Source: a virus
Direction: 5' to 3' (one strand)
Length of the DNA stretch: 64,000 bases
Virus record (IMG/VR): IMGVR_UViG_3300008117_008517
Coordinates: 62,001-126,000 of that record
The notes beneath the pieces are model-generated. The model saw only the letters and a list, made by a program, of their open reading frames with translations, searched no databases and was not told the origin of the DNA. This document shows, in pieces, positions 18,410-26,198 of the stretch (positions are counted from its first letter, which is position 1; each line of letters opens with the position of its first letter). The position numbers were made by a program, and so were the translations under genes.

Positions 18410-18721
18410 ATGAGTTTTTTTAAATTTTTAAGAAATCTTTTTGGTAGTTCAACTGAAACAACTGTAGAATCAACTCCTACTAAAGTAGAAGAGCCAGTTG
18501 TAGAAAAAGTTGTTGTTACAAAAGCGGAACCAGTTCCTACGAAAGTGGTTGAGCCGGTGGCTAAAAAGACTGAAGAGTCAGCGAAAACAGCTAAAGAAAT
18601 AAAAGCTAAGGTTAAAAGACCAGCTAATAATCAAAGGCCAAATAATCCTGGTAACACTTCGTCTAAACCACGACCGAAAAGAAAAAGACCAGCTCCTAAG
18701 AAACCAACACAAGGAGAATAA
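18410..18721 (+). CDS. small protein with basic proline-rich tail (103 aa)
   Basis: Starts MSFFKFLRNLFGS, an amphipathic helix, then a Val/Glu/Pro-rich repetitive middle (repeats of P-T-K-V and E-P-V) and a strongly basic Pro/Lys/Arg tail resembling DNA- or RNA-binding tails. No family recognised. It could be a packaged DNA-associated protein, but this is a guess. The upstream in-frame ATG at 18350 was rejected because the TATATA element lies between the two starts. A clear terminator follows after six bases. Confidence 0.65.
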   Translation: MSFFKFLRNLFGSSTETTVESTPTKVEEPVVEKVVVTKAEPVPTKVVEPVAKKTEESAKTAKEIKAKVKRPANNQRPNNPGNTSSKPRPKRKRPAPKKPTQGE

Positions 18722-18728
18722 AATTAAA

Positions 18729-18750
18729 AACCTCTGAATTCTCAGAGGTT
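18729..18750. terminator. bidirectional Rho-independent terminator
   Basis: Stem AACCTCTGA/TCAGAGGTT with a four-base loop, T run on the plus side and A run on the minus side. Sits between the convergent 103-aa gene and clpP and can serve both. Confidence 0.85.
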
Positions 18751-18777
18751 TTTTTATTTTAAATAAGTACACCTTTT

Positions 18778-19443
18778 CTAAGGTCTCTTAATCAGAATGT
18801 CATCAATCATTCCATATTTTTTAGCCTCAATTGCACTCAACCAGTAATCTCGATCACCATCTTTTTCAACTTTAGAATAAGTTTGACCAGATTTTTCTGA
18901 AATTATTTCATACAATTCCTTTTTCAGAAGATTGATTTCCTTAGCGTCAATTTCAATGTCAGATGCTTGTGAGTATCCACCAAATCCCATCATCGGTTGG
19001 TGTATCATTGTTCTGCTCCGTTTAAGTGCTTTTCTCTTACCTTTGTTTCCACAACAAAGTATAATAGCTGCCATAGAAGCTGCCAAACCGGTATTTATTG
19101 TAACTATTTCTGGCTTGATATACTCCATTATATCAAGTAGTCCTAATCCATCGTAAACTGAACCACCAGGTGAGTTTATATAAATTGTGATATCTTCTTT
19201 TGAATCTAGACTTTCTAAATAGAGCAGATTCGCCTTTATTAATTCACAAATATTAGTTTCAATATCTCCACTTAATATTATTATTCTATCTCTAAGTAGT
19301 CTATTGAAAACGTCATTTGGGAACATAGGACCAACTTCGTCGAAAAATTGATTTGCTCGATTTGCCTGATAATGGCTGATAAACTGTTCAGACACCTTTT
19401 TACTTTTGAGATATTTCTGAAAATCTTGAGATAAATTATTCAT
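18778..19443 (-). CDS. clpP: ClpP-like serine protease (221 aa)
   Basis: Proteolytic subunit of the Clp protease. Seen: oxyanion-loop SPGGSVYDGL at 91-100, nucleophile Ser123 in GLAASMAA, His148 in MIHQP, and Asp199 in DRDYWLSAIEAKKYG, so the triad is complete. Length is close to bacterial ClpP (about 195-210 aa) with a slightly long N-terminus. Known role: a 14-mer barrel fed by ClpA/X unfoldases. No phage ClpX or ClpA is seen in the window, so it would use host unfoldases or act on phage head or scaffold proteins, as ClpP-fold proteases do in some phages. A ClpS-like adaptor is encoded at 61703, which favours the Clp interpretation. Confidence 0.92.
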   Translation of the reverse strand: MNNLSQDFQKYLKSKKVSEQFISHYQANRANQFFDEVGPMFPNDVFNRLLRDRIIILSGDIETNICELIKANLLYLESLDSKEDITIYINSPGGSVYDGLGLLDIMEYIKPEIVTINTGLAASMAAIILCCGNKGKRKALKRSRTMIHQPMMGFGGYSQASDIEIDAKEINLLKKELYEIISEKSGQTYSKVEKDGDRDYWLSAIEAKKYGMIDDILIKRP

Positions 19444-19524
19444 AGTAGTTTATTGACTTTGTAATTTTATATCTTTTGTAGAGTAAGATGTTTATAAGTA
19501 AGTAAAATAAGCTTTAGATTTTAA

Positions 19525-19530
19525 TATATA
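19525..19530 (+). promoter_or_regulatory. TATATA element, short-spaced
   Basis: TTAATATATAAAAAAAA lies seven bases before the ATG at 19538, leading the three-gene block 19538-21705. Confidence 0.4.
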
Positions 19531-19537
19531 AAAAAAA

Positions 19538-19885
19538 ATGTTCAATAAAATGAAAACTACAATTGAAATAAATGGTCATGAAATTGTGATCGAAGAAAAT
19601 GATGGCCTTATTACGGTAAGTGCTCTTAAAGAAGGTGAAGTCATCGAAGAATTTGAATTGACTTCTGAGCCAAAAGGCGAAATGGAAGAAGGCCAAGAAG
19701 AAGATACTATGAAAGATTTCGAAGATTTCGAAGAAGAGGAAGAAGAAAAGGAAGAGTTAGGTGAAATGGGAGAAGAAGAGGAAGAGGATTCTGAAGAGGA
19801 AGAAGAGGAAAAAGAAGAGGAAGAGGAAGAACAAAATGAAAGTAAGCTTGAGTCTTTCCAGTCTTTTTTGAAAAAAAGAAAATAA
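19538..19885 (+). CDS. glutamate-rich acidic protein (115 aa)
   Basis: Residues 1-48 form an ordinary beta-rich segment (TIEINGHEIVIEEND). Residues 49-98 are almost entirely Glu/Asp, and the tail ESFQSFLKKRK is basic. Acidic low-complexity proteins of this kind occur as prohead core or scaffold components (for example the acidic tail of T4 gp67) and as DNA mimics; neither can be decided. It starts the block with the HAD protein and the 231-aa protein (gaps of 3 and -4 bases), both of which carry head-targeting-like N-termini, which makes a head-assembly role attractive. A long serine-rich frame on the opposite strand is only the complement of the GAA/GAG run. Confidence 0.7.
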   Translation: MFNKMKTTIEINGHEIVIEENDGLITVSALKEGEVIEEFELTSEPKGEMEEGQEEDTMKDFEDFEEEEEEKEELGEMGEEEEEDSEEEEEEKEEEEEEQNESKLESFQSFLKKRK

Positions 19886-19888
19886 TAA

Positions 19889-21013
19889 ATGATAAAAAGA
19901 TTTGAATCTTTCATCGAAGAATCTAAAGATAAAAACTATCTTTTATATTATGCCTTCGACTGGGATGATAATATTTTAAATATGCCAACTGTTATTCATC
20001 TTGAAAAAAGAGATGGTGACAACTGGACGCCTGTGGATGTATCAACTGCTGAATTTGCTGAAGTTAGAGGAGACAAGGAAAATTATAGATTACTAAATAA
20101 TAACCCGGATGATGCTTTTTCTAATTTTAGAGATACTGGACCAAAAGGAGGTACTATCTTTTTAGAAGATGTTGAAAAAGCAGTTGATAGTCAAAGATTC
20201 GGTCCAGCATGGGAAGATTTCATTGAGTGTTTATCTAATGGTGCTCTTTTTTCAATAATTACAGCAAGAGGACATGAAGGCAAGACACTTAGAAGCGGTG
20301 TTGAATGGATACTAGATAGTATGCTATCTGAATCTCAACTTTTCAGTCTTTATAATAATCTTATTAGATTTCACTATTTATTTGACGAGTTAGGAGAGGA
20401 TTTCCCAAGACTATTAAAGGGCAAACCATCAGAAAATAGTTTGATTAAGTCTTATTTAGATGCTTGTCATTTTGTCGGTGTTTCTGCTCCTTCAAGAGGT
20501 GGAACACCTGATAATCCAGAAAAAGCAAAAGAGGATGCTCTTTTAGAGTTTATCGATCAGATTGATTCAGATATTGATAAGTTGGAAATGTTAACTGGTG
20601 AAGAATGGGTAGCATCAGTTGGTTTTTCTGATGATGATATTAAAAATGTCAAACACGTTGAAGAGCTTTTTGACAATTTGCACAATGAAAGATTTCAAAA
20701 TATTTACAAAGTCGTTGTTAAAGGAACAAAAGATCCTCTTAACATAACTAAAAAAGTTAAATTTTTCGAAACTGATACTGCTAAAAATGAAGCAACTCAT
20801 TCAACTCAAGCCCCTGGTATGGCAAGCTCAGTAATGTCTTTTACTCAATATAACAATATGGCTTCAAGACTTTTTCCAAGTAACGTAAAAGATAACGATC
20901 CTGTTGCAAACACTCACAGATTGGCAACAGATTATTTAAGTAAACAATCCAAAGAGTGGACAAAGGATTTAAATGTCACACAGAGGAAAAAAAATAAAAA
21001 AAAAGAAAAATGA
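19889..21013 (+). CDS. HAD-like phosphatase with capsid-targeting-like N-terminus (374 aa)
   Basis: Seen: HAD motif I as AFDWDDNIL (Asp24, Asp26), motif II around residue 135 (SIITARGHE) and an acidic GFSDDD near 247 that fits motif IV. So it is likely a magnesium-dependent phosphohydrolase; the substrate is unknown. The first residues, MIKRFESFIEES, match the recurring head-targeting-like peptide, and there is a long C-terminal extension (from about 290) ending in a lysine-rich tail. Overlaps the next gene by four bases (ATGA type), so translation is coupled. Confidence 0.75.
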   Translation: MIKRFESFIEESKDKNYLLYYAFDWDDNILNMPTVIHLEKRDGDNWTPVDVSTAEFAEVRGDKENYRLLNNNPDDAFSNFRDTGPKGGTIFLEDVEKAVDSQRFGPAWEDFIECLSNGALFSIITARGHEGKTLRSGVEWILDSMLSESQLFSLYNNLIRFHYLFDELGEDFPRLLKGKPSENSLIKSYLDACHFVGVSAPSRGGTPDNPEKAKEDALLEFIDQIDSDIDKLEMLTGEEWVASVGFSDDDIKNVKHVEELFDNLHNERFQNIYKVVVKGTKDPLNITKKVKFFETDTAKNEATHSTQAPGMASSVMSFTQYNNMASRLFPSNVKDNDPVANTHRLATDYLSKQSKEWTKDLNVTQRKKNKKKEK

Positions 21014-21705
21014 AATTCTTAAAAACTTTTGAAACACATGAGAGTGGTATGTCAAGAGAAGAGATGTGTGACATGCTTTGTAAATGTGGTTATGCACAAG
21101 AAGAACTTGATGGATGTTCTAATTATGAACTACAAATGATGTGTAAGAATGCACAAGAGGCAGAGAACACGTCTAATGAGACTAATGAATCCAAAGGTGA
21201 AAAATGGATTCAAGATGCGATTAAAAGACCTGGTGCGCTTCGTAAGAAGATGAAAAAAGAAGAAGGTGAGAAAATTACAAAGTCTGAAATTGAGGACGAA
21301 CTTTCTCAATTGAAAAAGAAGGACGAAGATCCTAGTAAGCCAGGAGTTCAAGGACTTAGCAAAAAAGACTTGACAAAATTCAGACAACTAAATTTGGCTA
21401 AGACACTTAAAGGATTAAAAGAGCATCAAGAGCAAGAGAACTACATGTTTTTTGCCAATGTAGAAAACATTTGTAAGTTCTGTCAAGAAATTTTAGCAAT
21501 GGATAAACATGAAGTAGATAAAATTTTATCTGATGGGCACGGATGGGCCACAGACCATATTGCAACATCTAAAGATGATGTTGAAGAAGTGGTAAACTTT
21601 CTAAGAACACATAAAATTGAAAAATCTGAAGATTCAGAAATTCATTCAGCAGATGGTAAACTAGTGAAAAAATTCACAGACTTTCCCGGTTCACACAACC
21701 TTTAA
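21010..21705 (+). CDS. phage protein with WIQ...KRPGAL motif and capsid-targeting-like N-terminus (231 aa)
   Basis: N-terminus MKFLKTFETHES resembles the head-targeting-like peptides. Residues 64-80 hold KWIQDAIKRPGALRKKM followed about 60 residues later by RQLNLAKTLKGLK. This two-part motif is familiar from many large-phage proteins, of unknown function. A cysteine cluster (CDMLCKCGY) sits near residues 18-26 and another (ENICKFCQEI) near 155, so metal binding is possible. Last gene of the block and followed by a strong terminator. Confidence 0.7.
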   Translation: MKFLKTFETHESGMSREEMCDMLCKCGYAQEELDGCSNYELQMMCKNAQEAENTSNETNESKGEKWIQDAIKRPGALRKKMKKEEGEKITKSEIEDELSQLKKKDEDPSKPGVQGLSKKDLTKFRQLNLAKTLKGLKEHQEQENYMFFANVENICKFCQEILAMDKHEVDKILSDGHGWATDHIATSKDDVEEVVNFLRTHKIEKSEDSEIHSADGKLVKKFTDFPGSHNL

Positions 21706-21712
21706 AAATAAA

Positions 21713-21738
21713 AAAACCCACTCAAATGAGTGGGTTTT
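21713..21738. terminator. bidirectional Rho-independent terminator
   Basis: CCCACTC/GAGTGGG stem with AAAT loop, flanked by A6 and T4. Lies between the convergent 231-aa protein gene and the metallophosphoesterase gene. Confidence 0.85.
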
Positions 21739-21742
21739 CAGT

Positions 21743-22507
21743 TTATACATTTTTGAATGTATTGATATCTAAACAAACAAATTCACATTCATTGTGATAG
21801 AATCTATAATTTCTATGAAAGTGGCCATAATAGAAACCTTTTAATTTGTTATTATTCATAATTTCGGTTATCAATTTAGTCATATTTCCTCTTTCATTTC
21901 TTAAATCATCTAAAAGTAAATCATCATTCATAGCATATTTATAAACAAGATTATTAAATGTCAATGGTTCAACAAAATCTGGACTTGTGTGACAAATCAT
22001 TCTATCGATATCTCTCAAACCTTTAACAAGTTCAAAATCAAATTTAACAATTTCATCTTCCCAGTATTTACCACCATACATTTTATTGTAGTTACGATCA
22101 ATACTCACAGCGCCACCAATAAAAAGTATATTCTCAAAATCAATATTTAAAACTGTGTAGTCAGGAATAAAGAAAATATTAGTTAATTGTTCTTTATACT
22201 TGTCATATTTATCACTTTGAAACCATTCTGGATCATCGTGATTCCCCCTGATTATATAAAGATCACTTTCACGACTCTCAAGCTCACTATTAAGTATTAA
22301 GAGTTTTTTTAGTTCAATTTCAGGGTCGTTATATCCAATACCAAAATCTCCTACTTGAATATAAGATACTTGGTTTCTCTCTTTAAAGTCAAAATCATTA
22401 ACTTTCTGAAGATGCCTCAAAATAACACTCCAATCACCGTGAACATCTCCCAGTAGATACTTTTCTTTATATGTTACATAATTTTTCACTAATCTAAATA
22501 TAATCAA
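21743..22507 (-). CDS. calcineurin-like metallophosphoesterase (254 aa)
   Basis: All metal-binding blocks are present: DVHGD at 21-25, VGDFG at 52-56, RGNHDD at 87-92, a later histidine in ICHTSP and GHFH near 231. Members cleave phosphomonoesters or diesters (Ser/Thr phosphatases, Ap4A hydrolases, 2',3'-cyclic phosphodiesterases); the target is unknown. The start is uncertain: TTG at 22507 gives the full frame, and a GTG at 22489 would also keep every motif. Divergent from the repeat-protein gene at 22529, with only 21 bases between, containing a TATATA element. Confidence 0.85.
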   Translation of the reverse strand: MIIFRLVKNYVTYKEKYLLGDVHGDWSVILRHLQKVNDFDFKERNQVSYIQVGDFGIGYNDPEIELKKLLILNSELESRESDLYIIRGNHDDPEWFQSDKYDKYKEQLTNIFFIPDYTVLNIDFENILFIGGAVSIDRNYNKMYGGKYWEDEIVKFDFELVKGLRDIDRMICHTSPDFVEPLTFNNLVYKYAMNDDLLLDDLRNERGNMTKLITEIMNNNKLKGFYYGHFHRNYRFYHNECEFVCLDINTFKNV

Positions 22508-22516
22508 TATTATTAA

Positions 22517-22522
22517 TATATA
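22517..22522 (+). promoter_or_regulatory. TATATA element in a 21-base divergent gap
   Basis: TTAATATATACTTC lies six bases before the ATG at 22529 and nine bases from the minus-strand TTG at 22507. Confidence 0.35.
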
Positions 22523-22528
22523 CTTCAG

Positions 22529-24409
22529 ATGATACAGAGTTTTTTAGAATATATTTTTGAATCCAAAGATATGTCTTCAATTAAATTGTACTATTCAAAA
22601 CAATTTAGAGATATTTTATTGGCAATTGAATCTACATCTAAAGACGGCGAAGTTAGAAGACTCGCCTCTTCAATAAGACATAGTGAAAACTCAACTTCTA
22701 TTTCTTCAGATATTACCTTAATAGATTTAACTGATAAAAATGATATGGTATCGTTTATTCAATATAATCGAATTAAAAGAAAGTGGGATGATAAAAGTAA
22801 AGATTCCATGTTTAGTGATATCTGGAAAGACGATATCGAAGATTGGATTCAAAATATATCACAGAGTGAAACAGACAGTCTTTGGAAAGAACAACGAGGT
22901 GAAGTAAAAATAGGAAAATTCACAAAGAAATTACACAAAGACAACGGTTTAATTATATCTGACTCTATAGTCGAGAAGTTTGTTAATGATTTTAAAGCCA
23001 CTTATGATTTTGATAAAAATCTGGATCAGAAAATGGAATTAGTATCTGGAGAAGGTATAAAAAAATGGTATTTATCAGATAACTATGTCTCAAAAAGTGG
23101 CCAACTTGGAAACTCATGTATGAGATATGAAAAATGTCAAAAATATTTTGACATATATGTAAAAAACTCAGAGGTTTGTAGTTTATTAGTAATGTATTCA
23201 GATTCTACTAAAACTAAAATATCGGGAAGAGCTTTAGTTTGGAAAGATACCAATGGAGACATTGTTCTAGATAGAGTCTATACATCTAAAGACTCTGATG
23301 TTATGGTATTTTTAAAATATGCTGAATCAAAAGGATGGACTCAGGTCTCTTACAAAACTAGAACAATCCAACTAAAGAAAGATCTACTTTATGACTTCTA
23401 TCCTTATATAGATAATTTCTATATTTTTAATCATGAAAAATTCTACTTAACCAATAATGAAAGCAATTGGCCAAGTGAAGGATACTGGAAATTACAAAAT
23501 ACTGATGGAACATATACCTCAGATGAAGGTGTCTGGTCAGAATATCATCAAGAGTATATAGAGAGAGATAGTGCAATTTGGTGTGAAGGAGTGGGTGACT
23601 ATGTGCACAGTGATGAGGCAATATATCTAGAATATAGAGATATGTATGCTAGTCCTGTTGAAAGTACGGTATATTCAAATTGGTCTGATCAAACTTACTA
23701 TTTAGATGACGCCGTTCACTCTGAGGTAATGAACGACTACTTACTCACTGATGAGGTCAAAGTAATTTTTATAAATTACCATGGTGATGAAGACTATATT
23801 CCAAAAGATTTCCCAAAAGAAGCATTAGTTACTGTTGAATATGAAGATGGTAGTAAAGTACAAACTTTAGATAGATTTGTAATTAAGGACCCACTTACAG
23901 GTAAACTTCACTTTAGAGATGAGCAAATTGATGGTGTTAAAATTGATAGAGTCATATTGAATAATCTCAGTAATGTAGATGTTGATATAGATAAGATTAA
24001 AAGTTATTTAATCAATACAGACTTCGTAATAGATGATAAAAAAATAATGTACATCAGATCTTTATATAATGTTTACGCAAAGTTTTCAATAATGAATAAC
24101 GATATTACAAGAGCTGTAATTAAATATCTACTTTTTGCCTATCCAAATAAAGAAAATCAAAGAAATGGTCTTCCGAGACTTAGTGGTATAGGTAGTAAAT
24201 CAGAACAATACTTGAGATTCAAAAATATGATTCTTAATTTTGACACTGAACTTCTTAAAATTTTGACTAATGATAAATCTGAAGTTTTAGAAGGCGGATC
24301 TTATGACTCAGTATTCGCGCTTACCAAGATATCTTACTCATTTGTTTCTGAAGTATTTCAAGATCCGGAAATTTATAAAATGTGGTACAAGTGGAAAATG
24401 AGTAGTTAA
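22529..24409 (+). CDS. repeat protein with cysteine core and capsid-targeting-like N-terminus (626 aa)
   Basis: N-terminus MIQSFLEYIFES carries I-F-E, a possible gp21-type cleavage site. A core of about 90 residues around 190-280 (LGNSCMRYEKCQKYFDIY, then SEVCSLLV and GRALVW, then DRVYTSKDSD) is shared with the paralogue at 36359. Residues 320-415 hold five short repeats of about 17 residues built on V-x-S-E...Y...DEA, a pattern I associate with giant-phage and Bacteroidota phage proteins of unknown role. No known enzyme motif. Possibly an internal head protein delivered with the DNA, by analogy to T4 internal proteins; this is inference. Confidence 0.7.
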   Translation: MIQSFLEYIFESKDMSSIKLYYSKQFRDILLAIESTSKDGEVRRLASSIRHSENSTSISSDITLIDLTDKNDMVSFIQYNRIKRKWDDKSKDSMFSDIWKDDIEDWIQNISQSETDSLWKEQRGEVKIGKFTKKLHKDNGLIISDSIVEKFVNDFKATYDFDKNLDQKMELVSGEGIKKWYLSDNYVSKSGQLGNSCMRYEKCQKYFDIYVKNSEVCSLLVMYSDSTKTKISGRALVWKDTNGDIVLDRVYTSKDSDVMVFLKYAESKGWTQVSYKTRTIQLKKDLLYDFYPYIDNFYIFNHEKFYLTNNESNWPSEGYWKLQNTDGTYTSDEGVWSEYHQEYIERDSAIWCEGVGDYVHSDEAIYLEYRDMYASPVESTVYSNWSDQTYYLDDAVHSEVMNDYLLTDEVKVIFINYHGDEDYIPKDFPKEALVTVEYEDGSKVQTLDRFVIKDPLTGKLHFRDEQIDGVKIDRVILNNLSNVDVDIDKIKSYLINTDFVIDDKKIMYIRSLYNVYAKFSIMNNDITRAVIKYLLFAYPNKENQRNGLPRLSGIGSKSEQYLRFKNMILNFDTELLKILTNDKSEVLEGGSYDSVFALTKISYSFVSEVFQDPEIYKMWYKWKMSS

Positions 24410-24454
24410 ACTTTATCTAAAAACAAATACGATAAAAGATATATCATGTTGTAG

Positions 24455-25642
24455 ATGGATAAAATCTATATCAAATCTTTAATTCAGAATGTTTTAAATA
24501 AAGAATTCTCTAATCCAAATAAGAGGAGAATAGATGAGTATGCTGATAGATTAAACTATTCTTGTCCATACTGCGGTGATTCATCTAAAAGTGTTCATAA
24601 GAAAAGAGGTAATTTATACTTTAATAAACTCTTTTATATCTGTTTTAACTGTGATAAAAAGACTACTTTTGATAAATTCGCAAAAGACTTTAATGAGGTT
24701 TTAGATCCTCAGAAAAAACTTGAAATTATAGAATATCTAGATTCCGTTATTGATTATTCAGACTATGACACTGATTTTGGAGATTTCCAACTCGATGATC
24801 TTTATGATATTAGTCAACTTGAAGAATTATTCAATGTTAAAGATATAACTCCAATATTTGACTTTAAACCAATCGATGAAAGATCAGGAGTTTATAAGTA
24901 TCTACTAGGTAGAGGAATTGTTAAACCACTTCAGAAAGATATTTACCAGGCAAAATTCTCAAAAGGTGATGAAGGATACGAACACGTTATCATACTTTTA
25001 AATAAAAGAGGTGATAAAGTCTTAGGACTACAGGTAAGAAACTTAAAAGAAGGCCGAAGAAGATTCTTTGTAATATACAACTGGGAGTCAATTCATAAGT
25101 GGATTTGGGGAGAAGAAAAAGAAGTAGATATTCAAAAATCAATTATCTATAATAAGTTATCTTATTACTTTAATATTTTAAATATTAATTTTGAAGAAAA
25201 GATAACTATTTTTGAAGGTTATATCGATTCATTATTCTATCCGAATTCTGTTGGTGTTGTTGGGGTTAATACCGATTTAAGGTTTTTAGAAAATAACAAC
25301 TTAGATATTCAATATTTCTTTGATAATGATACGGCAGGTTATAATAAGTCAGAAGAAAAGATAAGGGAAGGTGGTAAAGTTTTTCTATGGAAAAAACTCT
25401 TTGAAGACATTGTTTCAAAGAAAAAGACTGATGATCCTCATAAATTACTTTACAGAATATCTAAAGTAAAGGACTTAAATAAACTTAATGAATTAGTTCC
25501 CTTTGCTTACAAAAAACTCGAACTCGGCAATTTCTTTTCAGAAGATTTATTTGATTTAAAATATCTACCAAAGAATACTATAAGAAAAAAAACCAAACCT
25601 GAAAAAGATTATTTAAGAGAGTTTCGTCAAAATGACTTCTAA
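24455..25642 (+). CDS. DNA primase, T4 gp61/DnaG type (395 aa)
   Basis: Makes RNA primers for lagging-strand synthesis. Seen: an N-terminal zinc ribbon with Cys37-x-x-Cys40 and Cys63-x-x-Cys66 (His48 may also bind); a central catalytic region; and a Toprim fold with the acidic glutamate in ITIFEGYIDS near 250 and the DxD in QYFFDNDTAG near 290. Length is near T4 gp61 (342 aa). No helicase domain is fused, so a separate replicative helicase must exist outside the window. It lies tail to tail with the HNH gene (four shared bases). Confidence 0.88.
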   Translation: MDKIYIKSLIQNVLNKEFSNPNKRRIDEYADRLNYSCPYCGDSSKSVHKKRGNLYFNKLFYICFNCDKKTTFDKFAKDFNEVLDPQKKLEIIEYLDSVIDYSDYDTDFGDFQLDDLYDISQLEELFNVKDITPIFDFKPIDERSGVYKYLLGRGIVKPLQKDIYQAKFSKGDEGYEHVIILLNKRGDKVLGLQVRNLKEGRRRFFVIYNWESIHKWIWGEEKEVDIQKSIIYNKLSYYFNILNINFEEKITIFEGYIDSLFYPNSVGVVGVNTDLRFLENNNLDIQYFFDNDTAGYNKSEEKIREGGKVFLWKKLFEDIVSKKKTDDPHKLLYRISKVKDLNKLNELVPFAYKKLELGNFFSEDLFDLKYLPKNTIRKKTKPEKDYLREFRQNDF

Positions 25643-26103
25643 AAATACTTTGTAGTATTATTTGGATTTTTAATTTTTAAATAGTCGTAAAAGTTTAAAT
25701 TCCCTCTTTCATTGTTACAATCGAAACAACAAACTATTAAATTGACCTGTGAGTTGTTGCCTCCTTCAGAAATGGGTATTATGTGATCTGTAGTTGCATT
25801 TGACTCATTCAATTTACAACCACAATAAATGCATTTTGCCTTTTTATTTTCCTGTAAAAACTCTTTTGCGAAACCACTTGTTCTTCTTTTAACATTCTTG
25901 CCGTTCCACTTTAGGCCAACCACAACAATATTCTCTAGAAACTTATATTTTTTTCTATAGATTTTACAAGGTACATAATTTTTATTAGACCAAATAGCGA
26001 GCTTAACTAATAGACCCCATCTTTTCCACACCTTTTTATCAACTGAAATAAAATGTTGATGCTCTGCTTCTCTTATAAATTTGATAACTTCTACTATATT
26101 CAT
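25639..26103 (-). CDS. HNH endonuclease (154 aa)
   Basis: Seen in the C-terminal half: CIYCG at 91-95, catalytic TTDHIIPISEGG (His107) at 104-115, asparagine in QVNLIVCC near 121, and a second zinc pair closing in CNNERGN. This is a classical zinc-supported HNH fold. The N-terminal 90 residues are basic and may bind DNA. Free-standing HNH genes in T4-like phages are often homing endonucleases that spread between genomes; there is no intron here and the neighbouring primase is intact. A TATATAT element lies 29 bases upstream. Confidence 0.85.
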   Translation of the reverse strand: MNIVEVIKFIREAEHQHFISVDKKVWKRWGLLVKLAIWSNKNYVPCKIYRKKYKFLENIVVVGLKWNGKNVKRRTSGFAKEFLQENKKAKCIYCGCKLNESNATTDHIIPISEGGNNSQVNLIVCCFDCNNERGNLNFYDYLKIKNPNNTTKYF

Positions 26104-26132
26104 AACTAATTAAAGTTATCTCCCTCTCAAGT

Positions 26133-26139
26133 TATATAT
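26133..26139 (-). promoter_or_regulatory. TATATAT element
   Basis: GTTATATATC lies 29 bases in front of the HNH gene. Confidence 0.4.
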
Positions 26140-26148
26140 CTAAAACAA

Positions 26149-26175
26149 GATACCCCCTAAAATTTAGGGGGTATC
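26149..26175 (-). terminator. strong hairpin terminator
   Basis: Thirteen-base stem GATACCCCCTAAA/TTTAGGGGGTATC around a single base. On the minus strand it is followed by TTGTTTTAG. It lies 24 bases past the stop of the secreted beta-propeller-like gene. Confidence 0.8.
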
Positions 26176-26198
26176 CATTTTCTAGCTAAGACAACCGA

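Noticed and set aside
19576-19914. 112-aa serine-rich minus-strand open frame
   Set aside because: It is the complement of the GAA/GAG run of the acidic protein.
25639-26103. HNH gene as part of a group I intron in the primase gene
   Set aside because: The primase frame is intact and the HNH gene is convergent to it, outside the coding region.
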